Source: Hygrophila difformis (lineage: Eukaryota > Streptophyta > Magnoliopsida > Lamiales > Acanthaceae). From it: DNA of 64,000 bases. Each line of letters starts with the position of its first letter. Position 1 is the first letter of the stretch. This document shows, in pieces, positions 12,946 through 24,078 of this stretch. Both the position numbers and the translations under genes were made by a program. Location: the NCBI GenBank assembly GCA_030278955.1, contig JAOANR010000001.1, positions 39,520,890 through 39,584,889 of the forward strand, given 5' to 3'. The notes under the pieces are model-generated. The model searched no databases, was not told the DNA's origin, and saw only the letters and a program-made list of their open reading frames with translations.

Positions 12946-13852
12946 GGGTCCACAGCTATTCCTTCTCCCGATATGATATGTCCCAGAAAAGCCACCTGAT
13001 CAAGCCAGAATTCACATTTCGAAAGTTTGGCGTACAACTTATGCTCTCTGAGCACCTGCAACACTGTCCTGAGATGCTCCTTATGTGTCTTTAGATCAGG
13101 GGAGTAAACCAAGATGTCGTCAATGAAAATGACCACACAGACATCTAACCAAGGCCGGAAAACACGATGCATTAAATCCATGAAGACTGCTGGCGCGTTA
13201 GTCAGCCCAAACGGCATCACTGTGAACTCAAAGTGGCCATATCGTGTCCGGAAGGCAGTCTTCTCACGATCTCTTTCCGCCACTCTAATCTGATGATACC
13301 CCGACCTCAAGTCAATCTTGGAGAATGTAGAAGCACCCTTCAGCTGATCGAATAGGTCATCGATCCTAGGTAACGGGTAACGGTTCTTGACTGTGACCTG
13401 ATTCAGCCCCCGATAATCAATACACATCCGTAAACTCCCATCCTTCTTTTTGACAAATATTACCGGTGCACCCCAAGGCGAGCTGCTAGGCTGAATATAT
13501 CCCTTATCAAGTAGATCCTTGAGTTGTTCTTTCAACTCTCTCAATTCTGCAGGAGCCATCCGGTAAGGGGCCTTGGCAATTGGTGCTGCCCCTGGCACCA
13601 AATCAATGGCAAAGTCTATCTCCCGGGCAGGTGGAAAGCCGGGTATCTCATCAGGAAATACATCGGGAAATTCAGAGACGATAGGAATCTGTGCTAACAT
13701 CGAACTCGGGGCAGGTGGTGTAATCTCATGCACGAAACAAAGATGCACCGGATACCCCTTTCTAATTAAAGCAGAAAAAGACACAGGAGGTACTACTCGG
13801 ATGTTAGGAGGATAATAAGTCACTTGCTCACCCTCTTCATCGGTGAAAGAAA
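12906..13852 (-). pseudogene. pol: E1 reverse transcriptase region of pol
   Basis: The frame carries the Ty3-type RT core: [57 protein letters not shown] and the catalytic FIDD (about 13107-13118). It would synthesise element cDNA in virus-like particles. The frame ends prematurely at [13 protein letters not shown] because of an apparent extra C in a C run near 12946-12950; in the neighbouring frame the expected continuation (KVEAVLEW) follows. The catalytic residues themselves are intact. Confidence 0.9.
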
Positions 13853-14160
13853 TCCTCGTACTCCGCAGTCCAATCTTGCTCGGTACTTTGACAACCAGTC
13901 CATACCCAAAATCACGTCGAAATCAGCCAAGTCTAGCACCACGAGATCGGCGCTGAACTCCCGATCCTTAATAACTATTTGTGCACCGGACCTAATCCAA
14001 TGGCTCCGCATAAAATCTCCGGATGGTAGCGACACATGAAGGTGATAGGCCTCCAACGGCCCCATGTCATGCTTGGACACAAGCTCCGAAGATATGAAGG
14101 AGCATGATGCACCGGAGTCAAACAAAACATAAGCGGGAACATTGTCAACTAGTATAGTAC
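13820..14160 (-). pseudogene. pol: E1 protease region of pol
   Basis: This is an aspartic protease that would process the polyprotein. The active-site motif [11 protein letters not shown] and the downstream ILGMDWL, typical of Ty3 retropepsins, are both visible. If the 89-nt intron is removed this exon continues directly from gag. An ATG at 14191 lies inside the proposed intron and is probably not the start. The frame closes at 13820 because of an apparent 1-nt deletion near 13853 (CGVRG then a shifted ISFTDEE), so it does not continue into the RT as printed. Confidence 0.85.
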
Positions 14161-14249
14161 CTACACATTCAACAATATAAGGCACTACCATAGCAATTTG
14201 TTACATATGGTTAGATCAGTCATAATTAAAATTGAACAGCTTTACTTAC
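14161..14249 (-). other. Putative 89-nt spliceosomal intron between E1 gag and protease
   Basis: On the minus strand the segment starts GTAAGTAAAG (near-perfect U1 donor) and ends GAATGTGTAG (acceptor). It is about 70% A+T and contains the branch-like sequence CTAAC about 50 nt before the acceptor, plus a TGTAAC nearer to it. It lies in phase 1 (G|GT). Removing it joins ATGACTG to GTACTATACTAG and gives VMTG-TILVDN leading into the protease DSGAS motif. Element E2 encodes the matching stretch [10 protein letters not shown] without interruption. Retained, it ends Gag two codons in; spliced, it allows Gag-Pol. That the RNA is really spliced is inference. Confidence 0.8.
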
Positions 14250-15392
14250 CAGTCATGACGTCATCTCGCCCGTCAAGCTCAGCTCGCTCCATAACATTGA
14301 GGCGGCCTCCTCGGCCCCTCTGTGGCCCACGTCCCATGTCTGTACCTCGCCCACGCGCTGCCCCTGCTCCGCGAGCTGCAGAAGAAGAACCACTGGCCTG
14401 CCCCGTCAGCTGAGGGCACTGATATCTCAAATGTCCCTCCTGCTGGCAATGCCAACAGTAAAGACCCGGTCTGGTATGAGGCTGAGCATGAGTCTGTGCT
14501 CTGGAGGTCTCACCGCCTCCCCTCGACTGCCTTCGCTGAGGTCCACCCGTCCTCGCCGCATCTCTGCGCCTGCCAGCCCAATTGCGCTGAGCATCTGCCC
14601 TGGCCCGTTCAATAAATAGTGCCTGATCATAAGCGGTGGATAAGGATGCATGCTGAGCACTGAATCCGGTCCGTATCTCTGCCTTCAGGCCATCCACAAA
14701 TCTGGACACCCTGTCTTCCTCATCGGAACCAATCCCGGCACATAACCCATCAACTCCACGAACCTCTGATAGTACTCTGAAACTGTCATGTTCCCCACCT
14801 GTTCCAAAGTGAGGAACTCTCTTTTTTTAGCATTCAACATCTGTGGGGTATAGAAATGAGCTCGAAGGGCACTGCAGAAAACTCCCCAGGTGAAATTAGT
14901 CCTCGCCATGAGCTCATTCCTGCGAGCTCTCCACCAATGCAATGCTGGCCCCCTTAGGTATTGACTCCCCACTCTCACCTTCCGGTCCTCGGGGCAATCA
15001 ATGTTCTCGAAAATGATGTCCATCTGAAAGATCCAGTCATCTAGAGTCACTGGGTCTGACCCTCCACTGAAGACTGGAGGCTGATGATGTCGTGCCAAAT
15101 GAACATAGTCCACTGATCGGGGCGGTGGGTTACCATGCTGATTTCCTAGTCCCTGGTACATTCCTTGCATGGTCTGCATGAACTGCATGAATTGATTCTG
15201 ATCAAATGGCATAGGCCCTGGTGGAGGTGGTGGCACTGGTTCTTCCTCATAGCCCTCCTCCACATCCATGGGCTCCTCGAAGGGAACATACTCCTCATCA
15301 TCATTATCCTGTCCCCGGCCTCCAATAACAGGCCCCGGGTTTCTGCGAGGTCGTCCCCTCCGTCGGGGTTCTGCATCTCTACGCGGCGGCAT
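14242..15392 (-). pseudogene. gag: E1 gag (frameshifted)
   Basis: The start is taken as the Met of MPPRRDAEPRRRG at 15392; the upstream extension to 15524 looks like leader. The product is the capsid-nucleocapsid protein that packages element RNA in cytoplasmic particles. A retrotransposon gag core (about DPVTLDDWIFQMD through LRAHFYTPQML) is followed, after an apparent 1-nt deletion near 14725, by the rest of gag in another frame (from SRFVDGLKAEIR). One CCHC zinc knuckle (CWHCQQEGHLRYQC) lies near 14417-14458. Translation stops at TAA 14244-14242, two codons past an exon-like boundary; the stop lies inside a consensus splice donor (see the intron entry). The frameshift would truncate the product unless it is a sequencing error. 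Confidence 0.88.
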
Positions 15393-15678
15393 CCTATACT
15401 CAAAACACATAACAATATACATTAATATTCGATAACCAAGAATAAAGTAATATCGAATAATAACTAGCAAGTATAGATCTCCCGGGATATCCCTATGAGT
15501 TGATCGTGGTTTGACACAAATCACAACTCAAGCTCATAAGGTACGCAGTCATCCCAAAAACATAAAGCGAAACAACAGGAATATAAGCATAATCAATGCA
15601 GGTCCTACACTATATGCATTCCCCCACACTCCTCACCACATGCTTGTGTCAAAATTCTAAGCACATAAGAGCATACAT

Positions 15679-15691
15679 GGCTCTGATACCA
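15679..15691 (-). promoter_or_regulatory. E1 primer binding site (tRNA-iMet)
   Basis: On the minus strand the sequence TGGTATCAGAGCC begins three bases after the 5' LTR. It is complementary to the 3' end of initiator methionine tRNA, the usual minus-strand primer of plant Ty3 chromoviruses. Confidence 0.93.
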
Positions 15692-15694
15692 ACA

Positions 15695-18219
15695 TGTAAC
15701 GCCCCAAAAATTTTAAACCAAATTTTTGCGACATTACTGCCGTATTACCTCTCTTAAACTGGTGGCCAATCAATTTAAGATTAATAACACGAAGCCTTGT
15801 AAACAGATACACTAATAAATCATAACATCAGAGTAAGTCCAACAAGAAGAAATCCCATATCATAACAGATATCTGATTTACAAGCCACAACAGTACGACA
15901 TCAAAGTCTTACCACAACCTGTCAACGAAACCAAGTACATAACAGTAATACAGAACATGGTTCACAGACCAATGCCAATAACATAAATAAGAAAAACAGA
16001 TAGTTCATGCTACAGAGCATAGACTTCAGACAAGCATATAAGTCAATAACATGAATGATGCATCTCTAGGTAGATCACTCATCCCCAAACCCGATATCAT
16101 GCTCAGGCTCTGCGTCCTCCCCGGGAGTATCTATAAGAAAAACAAAACGCAAGGTGTCAGTACATAAGTACTGAGCAAGAGTAGAACTAGCTGGGCAAAC
16201 GGGGAACGAGGTTAGCACAGTAATAACAGATTATATAGTTGCATAATTAAATACATAATTAAAACATCACACCGTCCCATACCGGTGCTTCAACCACGTC
16301 ATACACTGCAAAATAGATGATGAGATGAATAATGAATGAAATGCAATGACCTAAGTGCCTATCTATCCTAAATGCAGCACATAAGATGTCTAGCGCGCAT
16401 CCTAATACCATGGCCAGCATTCTTTCCCATTAAGGATCCACCTCTCCTTAATGGTCGAAAGAGATGCCTACAGTGCCCCCGCCGCGGACACTACATGCAT
16501 AAAGGGGTAAGTGGACTTACGGAGTGGCATTCCCAAGGATCGAACCACAGACAGCGGGTAGAGCCCAGAGCATCTCGCTCTCGAAAGCTTACATGCCCAG
16601 AACTAAGTTCTCGAAAGCATAAACACATAATCATCATAATAATATGCCCAAGATAATCAAATAACCAAGCTTGCCCAGTTAACACTCGAAAGCATATACA
16701 TGATATTTGTATCCTCGAAAGCATAAGTCAAATAATTCGCACAATCATAATTCACATGCCCAATCTCAAGATTCAGAAGCATAACAAGATGATTTCCAAG
16801 TCCCATGACTAAGATTTAGATTATGGGTTAGCCAATCCCACATATCGGCTCGCAACTCTGTTACAAGAGTTAAGTTCTAGCTCATTCACGTCTCCATAGT
16901 TTCTAAGGTATGGTAGATTCTCAAGCCAATAACAATTGTCATAACTATAATACCAACAAGGCTTAGACCGTTTAGAACAATTTTCGTAGCCTATAAACGA
17001 GCGAGAAATGATAAAATACGAAAGGGAACGAAAAATGGAAGAAAACAGTGAATCGGCACGCAGGGGACACCCTCGGGTTATAAATTCCTATATTAAATTT
17101 TTGAAGGAGTCATTATATCTTAATTCTGATTGCATATTTGAAATCCTTGTTCCGAGTAGGGTCAAATTCATATATGGTTTGCGAAAATCGGATTAGAAAC
17201 GAGTAAGTTAGAGCCGATTCAAGTTTGTGAGTTTTTGGGGTGCACAGGAGGCGCCAGGGTGGCGCCTCAGACCACATTTAGGCGCCACCCAGGCATGGTG
17301 GCGCCTGGGTCTGGAACCCAGTGAACAGGGGCGCCGAATTGGCGCTCCGGATCATTTCTGGGCGCCGCCAAGGCTTGGTGGCGCCCCGTCTGAGCGCAAA
17401 CAGAACAGCAAACGCTGTTCTGCGTTCCCTTTCGATTCTTCCTCCATTTTTCCCCCACTTTGAGCTAAATCCTACTCTTGCCTTGGATTTTTGGTGTCCC
17501 AATACTTCAATTAACAGCTTTCCAAGCTTCCCCCAACACCAAATGCAAGCTACAATCAAGAATCAAGGCCAAATTCAACAAGATTCCACCAAGAACAAGA
17601 GTCATTCGAACATGCATCTATATGAGACTTCAAAACTGAAATTCCTTCAACCAAAAGCAAGTTAAGAGCTTACCTCAACTTCCCCAACAAATTTGCAACC
17701 CTCAAATAAGGATTCAAGCTCCCACCCAAGCCAATCTACAAAAGATTCAACCCACAACACCCATTCCCGTCACTAACTTGTCCCCCACCATAAACCACTT
17801 CCAAACTCAAGAAATCAAGTAACTAATGAAGAAAAATACTTACCCAAGGTAGTAGAATGGATTCCCCAACAGATTTTTGCAAGAAGACACCAATTTCCCC
17901 TCAAAATCAAGAACCCTAGCTCACCCCAAGCTTGGTGGCGGGAATGAAAGAAATGAGAGAGGTGAAAATGGGTCTTCAAGTCCTAAAATCTGATTTTTAT
18001 GCTCAAAATGGGTCCGGGTCGGATTGGTCCACTTAACTTGAGTTATCTCCACCATAATGCACTCACTTGAGCACTTGAGCTCTTATTAACTTGTGGGTTT
18101 GACCCCACTTATTCTTCCACTTCATTCAAAACTACAAAAATAATCCATACCAAATTATCTTACTCAATCAACCACAATTAATTAAATTAATTATGCATTA
18201 ATTAAATCGGGATGTTACA
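15695..18219 (-). repeat. E1 5' LTR
   Basis: Mate of the LTR at 8195-10719. It lies next to the primer binding site, so it is the 5' LTR of this minus-strand element. Differences seen by eye: g/a near 16253, c/t near 16531, one extra c near 16803 and one fewer t near 17450. Confidence 0.95.
17247..17396. repeat. GGCGCC palindrome cluster in E1 5' LTR
   Basis: Second copy of the cluster described for 9746-9895, in the 5' LTR. Confidence 0.8.
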
Positions 18220-18224
18220 GTTTT
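18220..18224. other. E1 target-site duplication, right copy (gtttt)
   Basis: Five bases directly after the terminal CA of the right LTR, identical to 8190-8194. Confidence 0.93.
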
Positions 18225-18875
18225 ATCCGACCAAAACTCAACTAATCCTGTTTAATAATAATAAATATCATTATTATCCATTATAATAATACTAATAATA
18301 ATAATAATAATTTATATAAATGAAAAATAAAAAATAAATTAATATTTAAATAAAAATAAAAAATAGCAATTATTACAACTTCGATCGGCTTGATCGAAGC
18401 ATTCTCATTTACCGACCGAAAAGGTTTTATCCGACCAAAACTCAACTAATCCTGTTTATTAATAATAAATATCATTATTATCCATTATAATAATACTAAT
18501 AATAATAATAGTAATTTATATAACCGGAAAATAAAAAATAGATTAATATTTAAATAAAAATATAAAATAGCAAGTATTACAACTTCGATCGGCTTGATCG
18601 AAGCATTCTCATTTACCGACCGAAAGGATTTTATCCGACCAAAACTCATTTAATCATGTTTATTAATAATAAATATCATTATTATCCATTATAATAATAC
18701 TAATAATAATAATGGTAATTTATATAACCGGAAAAAAATAGATTAATATTTAAATAAAAATATAAAATAACAAGTATTACAACTTCGATCGGCTTGATCG
18801 AAGCATTCTCATTTACCGACCGAAAGGATTTTATCCGACCAAAACTCAATTAATCATGTTTATTAATAATAAATA

Positions 18876-19135
18876 CTTCCTCCGTCTCACTTCTTTTCTT
18901 ACGAATCATTTTTTGACACTATTCACTGTTTAACTTTGATTCAAATTTTTATCATAGTTATGTAAGAAGAAACATAGTCAAGTGAGATCTTGTTAGATTC
19001 GTCTAATCTTGTAGTTTTAGACAATCAACTTTTTATAACTTTTCGTTGTACAAAATTTAAGTTATTAACCGTTAAAAATGTGCATCGGCATGCGTGTCGA
19101 AAGAGTATGTAACAATTACACTGAGACGGAGGAAG
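18876..19135. mobile_element. Stowaway-like MITE, copy 2
   Basis: 260 bp with the same ends and flanking TA as copy 1. It differs by at least one base (ttttcttacg against ttttgttacg) and sits at the equivalent monomer position, so it was copied with the array rather than inserted independently. Confidence 0.9.
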
Positions 19136-20762
19136 TATCAATTTTATCCATTATAATAATACTAATAATAATAATAGTAATTTATATAACCGGAAAATAA
19201 AAAGTAGATAAATATTTAAATAAAAATATAAAATAGCAAGTATTACAACTTCGATCGGCTTGATCGAAGCATTCTCATTTACCGACCGAAAGTATTTTAT
19301 CCGACCAAAACTCAATTAATCATGTTTATTAAGAATAAATATCATTATTACCCATTATAATAATACTAATAATAATAATTGTAATTTATATAAACGAAAA
19401 ATAAAAAATAAATTAATATTTAAATAAAATATAAAATGGCAATTATTACAACTTAGATCGGCTTGATCGAAGCCATCTCATTTACCGACCGAAAGGATTT
19501 TATCTGACTAAAACTCAACTTACCTTGTTTATTAATAATAAATATCATTATTATCCATTATAATAATACTAATAATAATAATAGTAATTTATATAACCGG
19601 AAAATAAAAATAGATTAATATTTAAATAAAATATAAAATGGCAATTATTATAATTTCGATCGGCTTGATCGAAGCCATCTCATTTACCGACTGAAAGAAT
19701 TTTATCCGACCAAAATTCAACTAATCCTGTTTATTAATAATAAATATTATTATTATCCATTATAATAATACTAATAATAATAATAGTAATTTATATAAAT
19801 GAAAAATAAAAAATAAATTAATATTTAAATAAAAATAAAAAATAGCAATTATTACAACTTCGATTGGCTTGATCGAAGTATTCTCATTTACCGACCGAAA
19901 GGGTTTTATCCGACCAAAACTCAACTAATCCTGTTTATTAATAATAAATATCATTATTATCCATTATAATAATAGTAATAATAATAATAGTAATTTATAT
20001 AAATGAAAAATAAAAAATAAATTAATATTTAAATAAAAATAAAAAATAGCAATTATTACAACTTCGATCGGCTTGATCGAAGCATTCTCATTTACCGACC
20101 GAAAGGGTTTTATCCGACCAAAACTCAACTAATCCTGTTTAATAATAATAAATATCATTATTATCCAATATAATAATACTAATAATAATAATAATAATTT
20201 ATATAAATGAAAAATAAAAAATAAATTAATATTTAAATAAAAATAAAAAATAGCAATTATTACAACTTCGATCGGCTTGATCGAAGCATTCTCATTTACC
20301 GACCGAAAAGGTTTTATCCGACCAAAACTCAACTAATCCTGTTTATTAATAATAAATATCATTATTATCCATTATAATAATACTAATAATAATAATAGTA
20401 ATTTATATAACCGGAAAATAAAAAATAGATTAATATTTAAATAAAAATATAAAATAGCAAGTATTACAACTTCGATCGGCTTGATCGAAGCATTCTCATT
20501 TACCGACCGAAAGGATTTCATCCGACCAAAACTCATTTAATCATGTTTATTAATAATAAATATCATTATTATCCATTATAATAATACTAATAATAATAAT
20601 GGTAATTTATATAACCGGAAAAAAATAGATTAATATTTAAATAAAAATATAAAATAACAAGTATTACAACTTCGATCGGCTTGATCGAAGCATTCTCATT
20701 TACCGACCGAAAGGATTTTATCCGACCAAAACTCAATTAATCATGTTTATTAATAATAAATA

Positions 20763-21022
20763 CTTCCTCCGTCTCACTTCTTTTGTTACGAATCATTTTT
20801 TGACACTATTCACTGTTTAACTTTGATTCAAATTTTTATCATAGTTATGTAAGAAGAAACATAGTCAAGTGAGATCTTGTTAGATTCGTCTAATCTTGTA
20901 GTTTTAGACAATCAACTTTTTATAACTTTTCGTTGTACAAAATTTAAGTTATTAACCGTTAAAAATGTGCATCGGCATGCGTGTCGAAAGAGTATGTAAC
21001 AATTACACTGAGACGGAGGAAG
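20763..21022. mobile_element. Stowaway-like MITE, copy 3
   Basis: 260 bp, same ends, TA flanks and array position as copies 1 and 2. Confidence 0.9.
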
Positions 21023-22465
21023 TATCAATTTTATCCATTATAATAATACTAATAATAATAATAGTAATTTATATAACCGGAAAATAAAAAGTAGATAAAT
21101 ATTTAAATAAAAATATAAAATAGCAAGTATTACAACTTCGATCGGCTTGATCGAAGCATTCTCATTTACCGACCGAAAGTATTTTATCCGACCAAAACTC
21201 AATTAATCATGTTTATTAAGAATAAATATCATTATTACCCATTATAATAATACTAATAATAATAATTGTAATTTATATAAACGAAAAATAAAAAATAAAT
21301 TAATATTTAAATAAAATATAAAATGGCAATTATTACAACTTAGATCGGCTTGATCAAAGCCATCTCATTTACCGACCGAAAGGATTTTATCTGACTAAAA
21401 CTCAACTAACCTTGTTTATTAATAATAAATATCATTATTATCCATTATAATAATACTAATAATAATAATAGTAATTTATATAACCGGAAAATAAAAATAG
21501 ATTAATATTTAAATAAAATCTAAAATGGCAATTATTATAATTTCGATCGGCTTGATCGAAGCCATCTCATTTACCGACTGAAAGAATTTTATCCGACCAA
21601 AATTCAACTAATCCTGTTTATTAATAATAAATATTATTATTATCCATTATAATAATACTAATAATAATAATAGTAATTTATATAAATGAAAAATAAAAAA
21701 TAAATTAATATTTAAATAAAAATAAAAAATAGCAATTATTACAACTTCGATTGGCTTGATCGAAGTATTCTCATTTACCGACCGAAAGGGTTTTATCCGA
21801 CCAAAACTCAACTAATCCTGTTTATTAATAATAAATATCATTATTATCCATTATAATAATAGTAATAATAATAATAGTAATTTATATAAATGAAAAATAA
21901 AACATAAATTAATATTTAAATAAAAATAAAAAATAGCAATTATTACAACTTCGATCGGCTTGATCGAAGCATTCTCATTTACCGACCGAAAGGGTTTTAT
22001 CCGACCAAAACTCAACTAATCCTGTTTAATAATAATAAATATCATTATTATCCATTATAATAATACTAATAATAATAATAATAATTTATATAAATGAAAA
22101 ATAAAAAATAAATTAATATTTAAATAAAAATAAAAAATAGCAATTATTACAACTTCGATCGGCTTGATCGAAGCATTCTCATTTACCGACCGAAAAGGTT
22201 TTATCCGACCAAAACTCAACTAATCCTGTTTATTAAAAATAAATATCATTATTATCCATTATAATAATACTAATAATAATAATAGTAATTTATATAACCG
22301 AAAAATAAAAAATAGATTAATATTTAAATAAAAATATAAAATAGCAAGTATTACAACTTCGATCGGCTTGATCGAAGCATTCTCATTTACCGACCGAAAG
22401 GATTTTATCCGACCAAAACTCAATTAATCATGTTTATTAATAATAAATATCATTATTATCCATTA

Positions 22466-23580
22466 ATAAATGTAATATATAATAAATACATCAAAAATAA
22501 TAAAAACAATTTTCATAATACTAATAAATATTAGAAATAATAATATATATAATTTCAAATAATATATTATATAATAAATAGAATAATTAAAAATAATAAT
22601 TTAAATAATAACCATAATAATACCAATAATATCATTATTTTTATAATAAATATAATTAATACTTTTAAATATCCAAATATACCAAAAATATATTAAATGT
22701 AATATATAATTTAAAAAATAATAATTATATAATAAATATATCCAAAATAATAATAATGATTTCCGTGATACTATTTAATATTAGAAATAATAATATATAC
22801 AATTTCAAATAGAATAAAATATAGTAAATATTATAATACTATAATAATAATTTAAATAATAATCATAATAATACCAATAATATTATTATTGGTATAATAA
22901 ATATAATTAATTCTTTAAAATGTCCAAATACACGAAAAATATAATAATATAATATATAATTTAAATACTATAATTATATAATAAACACATCAAAAATAAC
23001 AATAATGATTTTCATAAAGCTAATTAGTATTAGAAATAATTATATATACAATTTCAAATAGAATAAAATATAGTAAATATAATAATAATAAAATAATAAT
23101 TTGAGTAATAATCATAATAATACCAATAATATCATTATTGGTATAATAAATATAATTAATACTTTAAAATGTCCAAATACACCAAAATATAATGAAAATA
23201 ATATATAATTTAAATATTAATAATTATATAATAAATATATCAAAAATAATAATAATGATTTCCATAATACTAATTAATATTAGAAATTATAATATATACA
23301 ATTTCAAATAGAATAAAATATAGGAAATATATTAATAATAAAATAATAATTTAAATAATAAATATAATTAATACTTTAATAAATTTACCAAAAATATAAT
23401 AAATGTCATATATAAATTCAATAATAATATATAAAATTTCAAATAATATAATAAAATTTAAATATAATAGATACACACTAGTGAAATAAATAATAATAAT
23501 TACAATTTCAAATAATATAATATATACTAATGAAAACAAAAACAAAATAAATTTTCAATAAAAAATAGCAATTATTAGAG
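22466..23580. repeat. Second AT-rich tandem block, ~250-bp period
   Basis: The stretch taccaataatat followed by ataataaatataattaat recurs at about 22621, 22872 and 23121 (spacing 249-251 bp), with a more decayed unit after that. Almost pure A/T, no coding content. It adjoins the satellite without a visible boundary structure. Confidence 0.8.
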
Positions 23581-23585
23581 TAATA

Positions 23586-23760
23586 TGCACTTCGGTCGGC
23601 ATTTCTTGCTTCGGTCGGAGCCATCACATTGGCCGACCGAAGGGTTTTCGCGCGACCGAAGCTCAACTAATCATGCTTAAGTAATAGGCACTTCGGTCGG
23701 CTATTTTTATTTCGATCGGTCCGATCGAAGTCCCCTACCGAAGGGTTTTTTGTCATTTCG
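23586..23760. repeat. GC-richer relative of the satellite monomer
   Basis: This segment repeats the monomer's CG block in better-preserved form: cacttcggtcgg, ccgaccgaagggtttt, cgcgaccgaag and ctcaactaatcatg appear in the same order as in the array monomers. It also has a near-perfect palindrome cttcgatcggtccgatcgaag. It marks the right edge of the repeat block. Confidence 0.75.
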
Positions 23761-24078
23761 GGTAGAAAAGTTATCTTTTAAGCGGTGGGTGTAAAAGACT
23801 TTTTTACTATGTCTGACAGGGCAACAGACCCTATTACTTCCTTCAAATAAACACATCTAATGATGGCATTGCAGACTCTGTTCAATATCAAGTACTAGGC
23901 AATTAGAATGTGAGGCTTGTCGGTGCTTTTTTATAGGTACAACCAATAATTGATTTGCCATAATCACCCAATATATCATCTGCTGATAGTCTGACATATA
24001 TAAGTACATACATAGTATAAGAACTGAACTCTTGTTTCCAAATTGCCCAAGAATACAACTTAAGACATCCAAACTAAC
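23761..24078. other. Junction and intron-like sequence, no gene seen
   Basis: On the minus strand this follows a splice donor (GTTAGT) of the RIO1 pseudogene. The next RIO1 exon, which should carry the catalytic HGD and metal-binding motifs, is not found before the repeat block begins, so the gene copy is truncated here. Confidence 0.6.

Larger units (their letters stand above)
8195..18219 (-). mobile_element. E1: Ty3/Gypsy chromovirus (Tekay/Del-like), complete with LTRs and TSD
   Basis: Two 2525-bp direct LTRs enclose a gag-pol region on the minus strand. A 5-bp target-site duplication gtttt flanks the element (8190-8194 and 18220-18224), and removing the element restores a satellite monomer. 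Domain order is gag, protease, RT, RNase H, integrase and a C-terminal chromodomain-like region, with long LTRs, which fits the Tekay/Del group of chromoviruses. By eye the LTRs differ by two substitutions and two 1-bp indels, indicating a very recent insertion, yet gag-pol contains three 1-nt frameshifts. The clade assignment is inferred from the C-terminal domain and LTR size. Confidence 0.95.
18225..22465. repeat. Satellite array, right part, with 1887-bp higher-order units
   Basis: This is the same ~204-bp monomer family as 5936-8194. The MITE copies at 18876 and 20763 are 1887 bp apart. The MITEs at 6959 and 18876 are also 1887 bp apart once the 10030 bp of E1 plus one TSD are removed. 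Variant monomers (for example attaagaataaa, aaagtattttatcc, attacccatt just after each MITE) recur at the same place in each unit. The higher-order unit is therefore eight monomers plus one MITE. Confidence 0.92.

Noticed and set aside
14189..14191. Protease starting at its own ATG at 14191
   Set aside because: The ATG lies in the AT-rich segment with intron signals, and its first residues have no match in E2, whereas the spliced junction does.
15392..15524. E1 gag starting at the upstream Met at 15524
   Set aside because: The extra residues are hydrophobic leader-like sequence without gag character; MPPRRD at 15392 fits a basic gag start similar to MAPRGRG in E2.
5936..22465. Regularly spaced palindromic repeats that might suggest a CRISPR array
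   Set aside because: The units are ~204-bp tandem monomers with near-identical spacers in a plant genome; this is a satellite.
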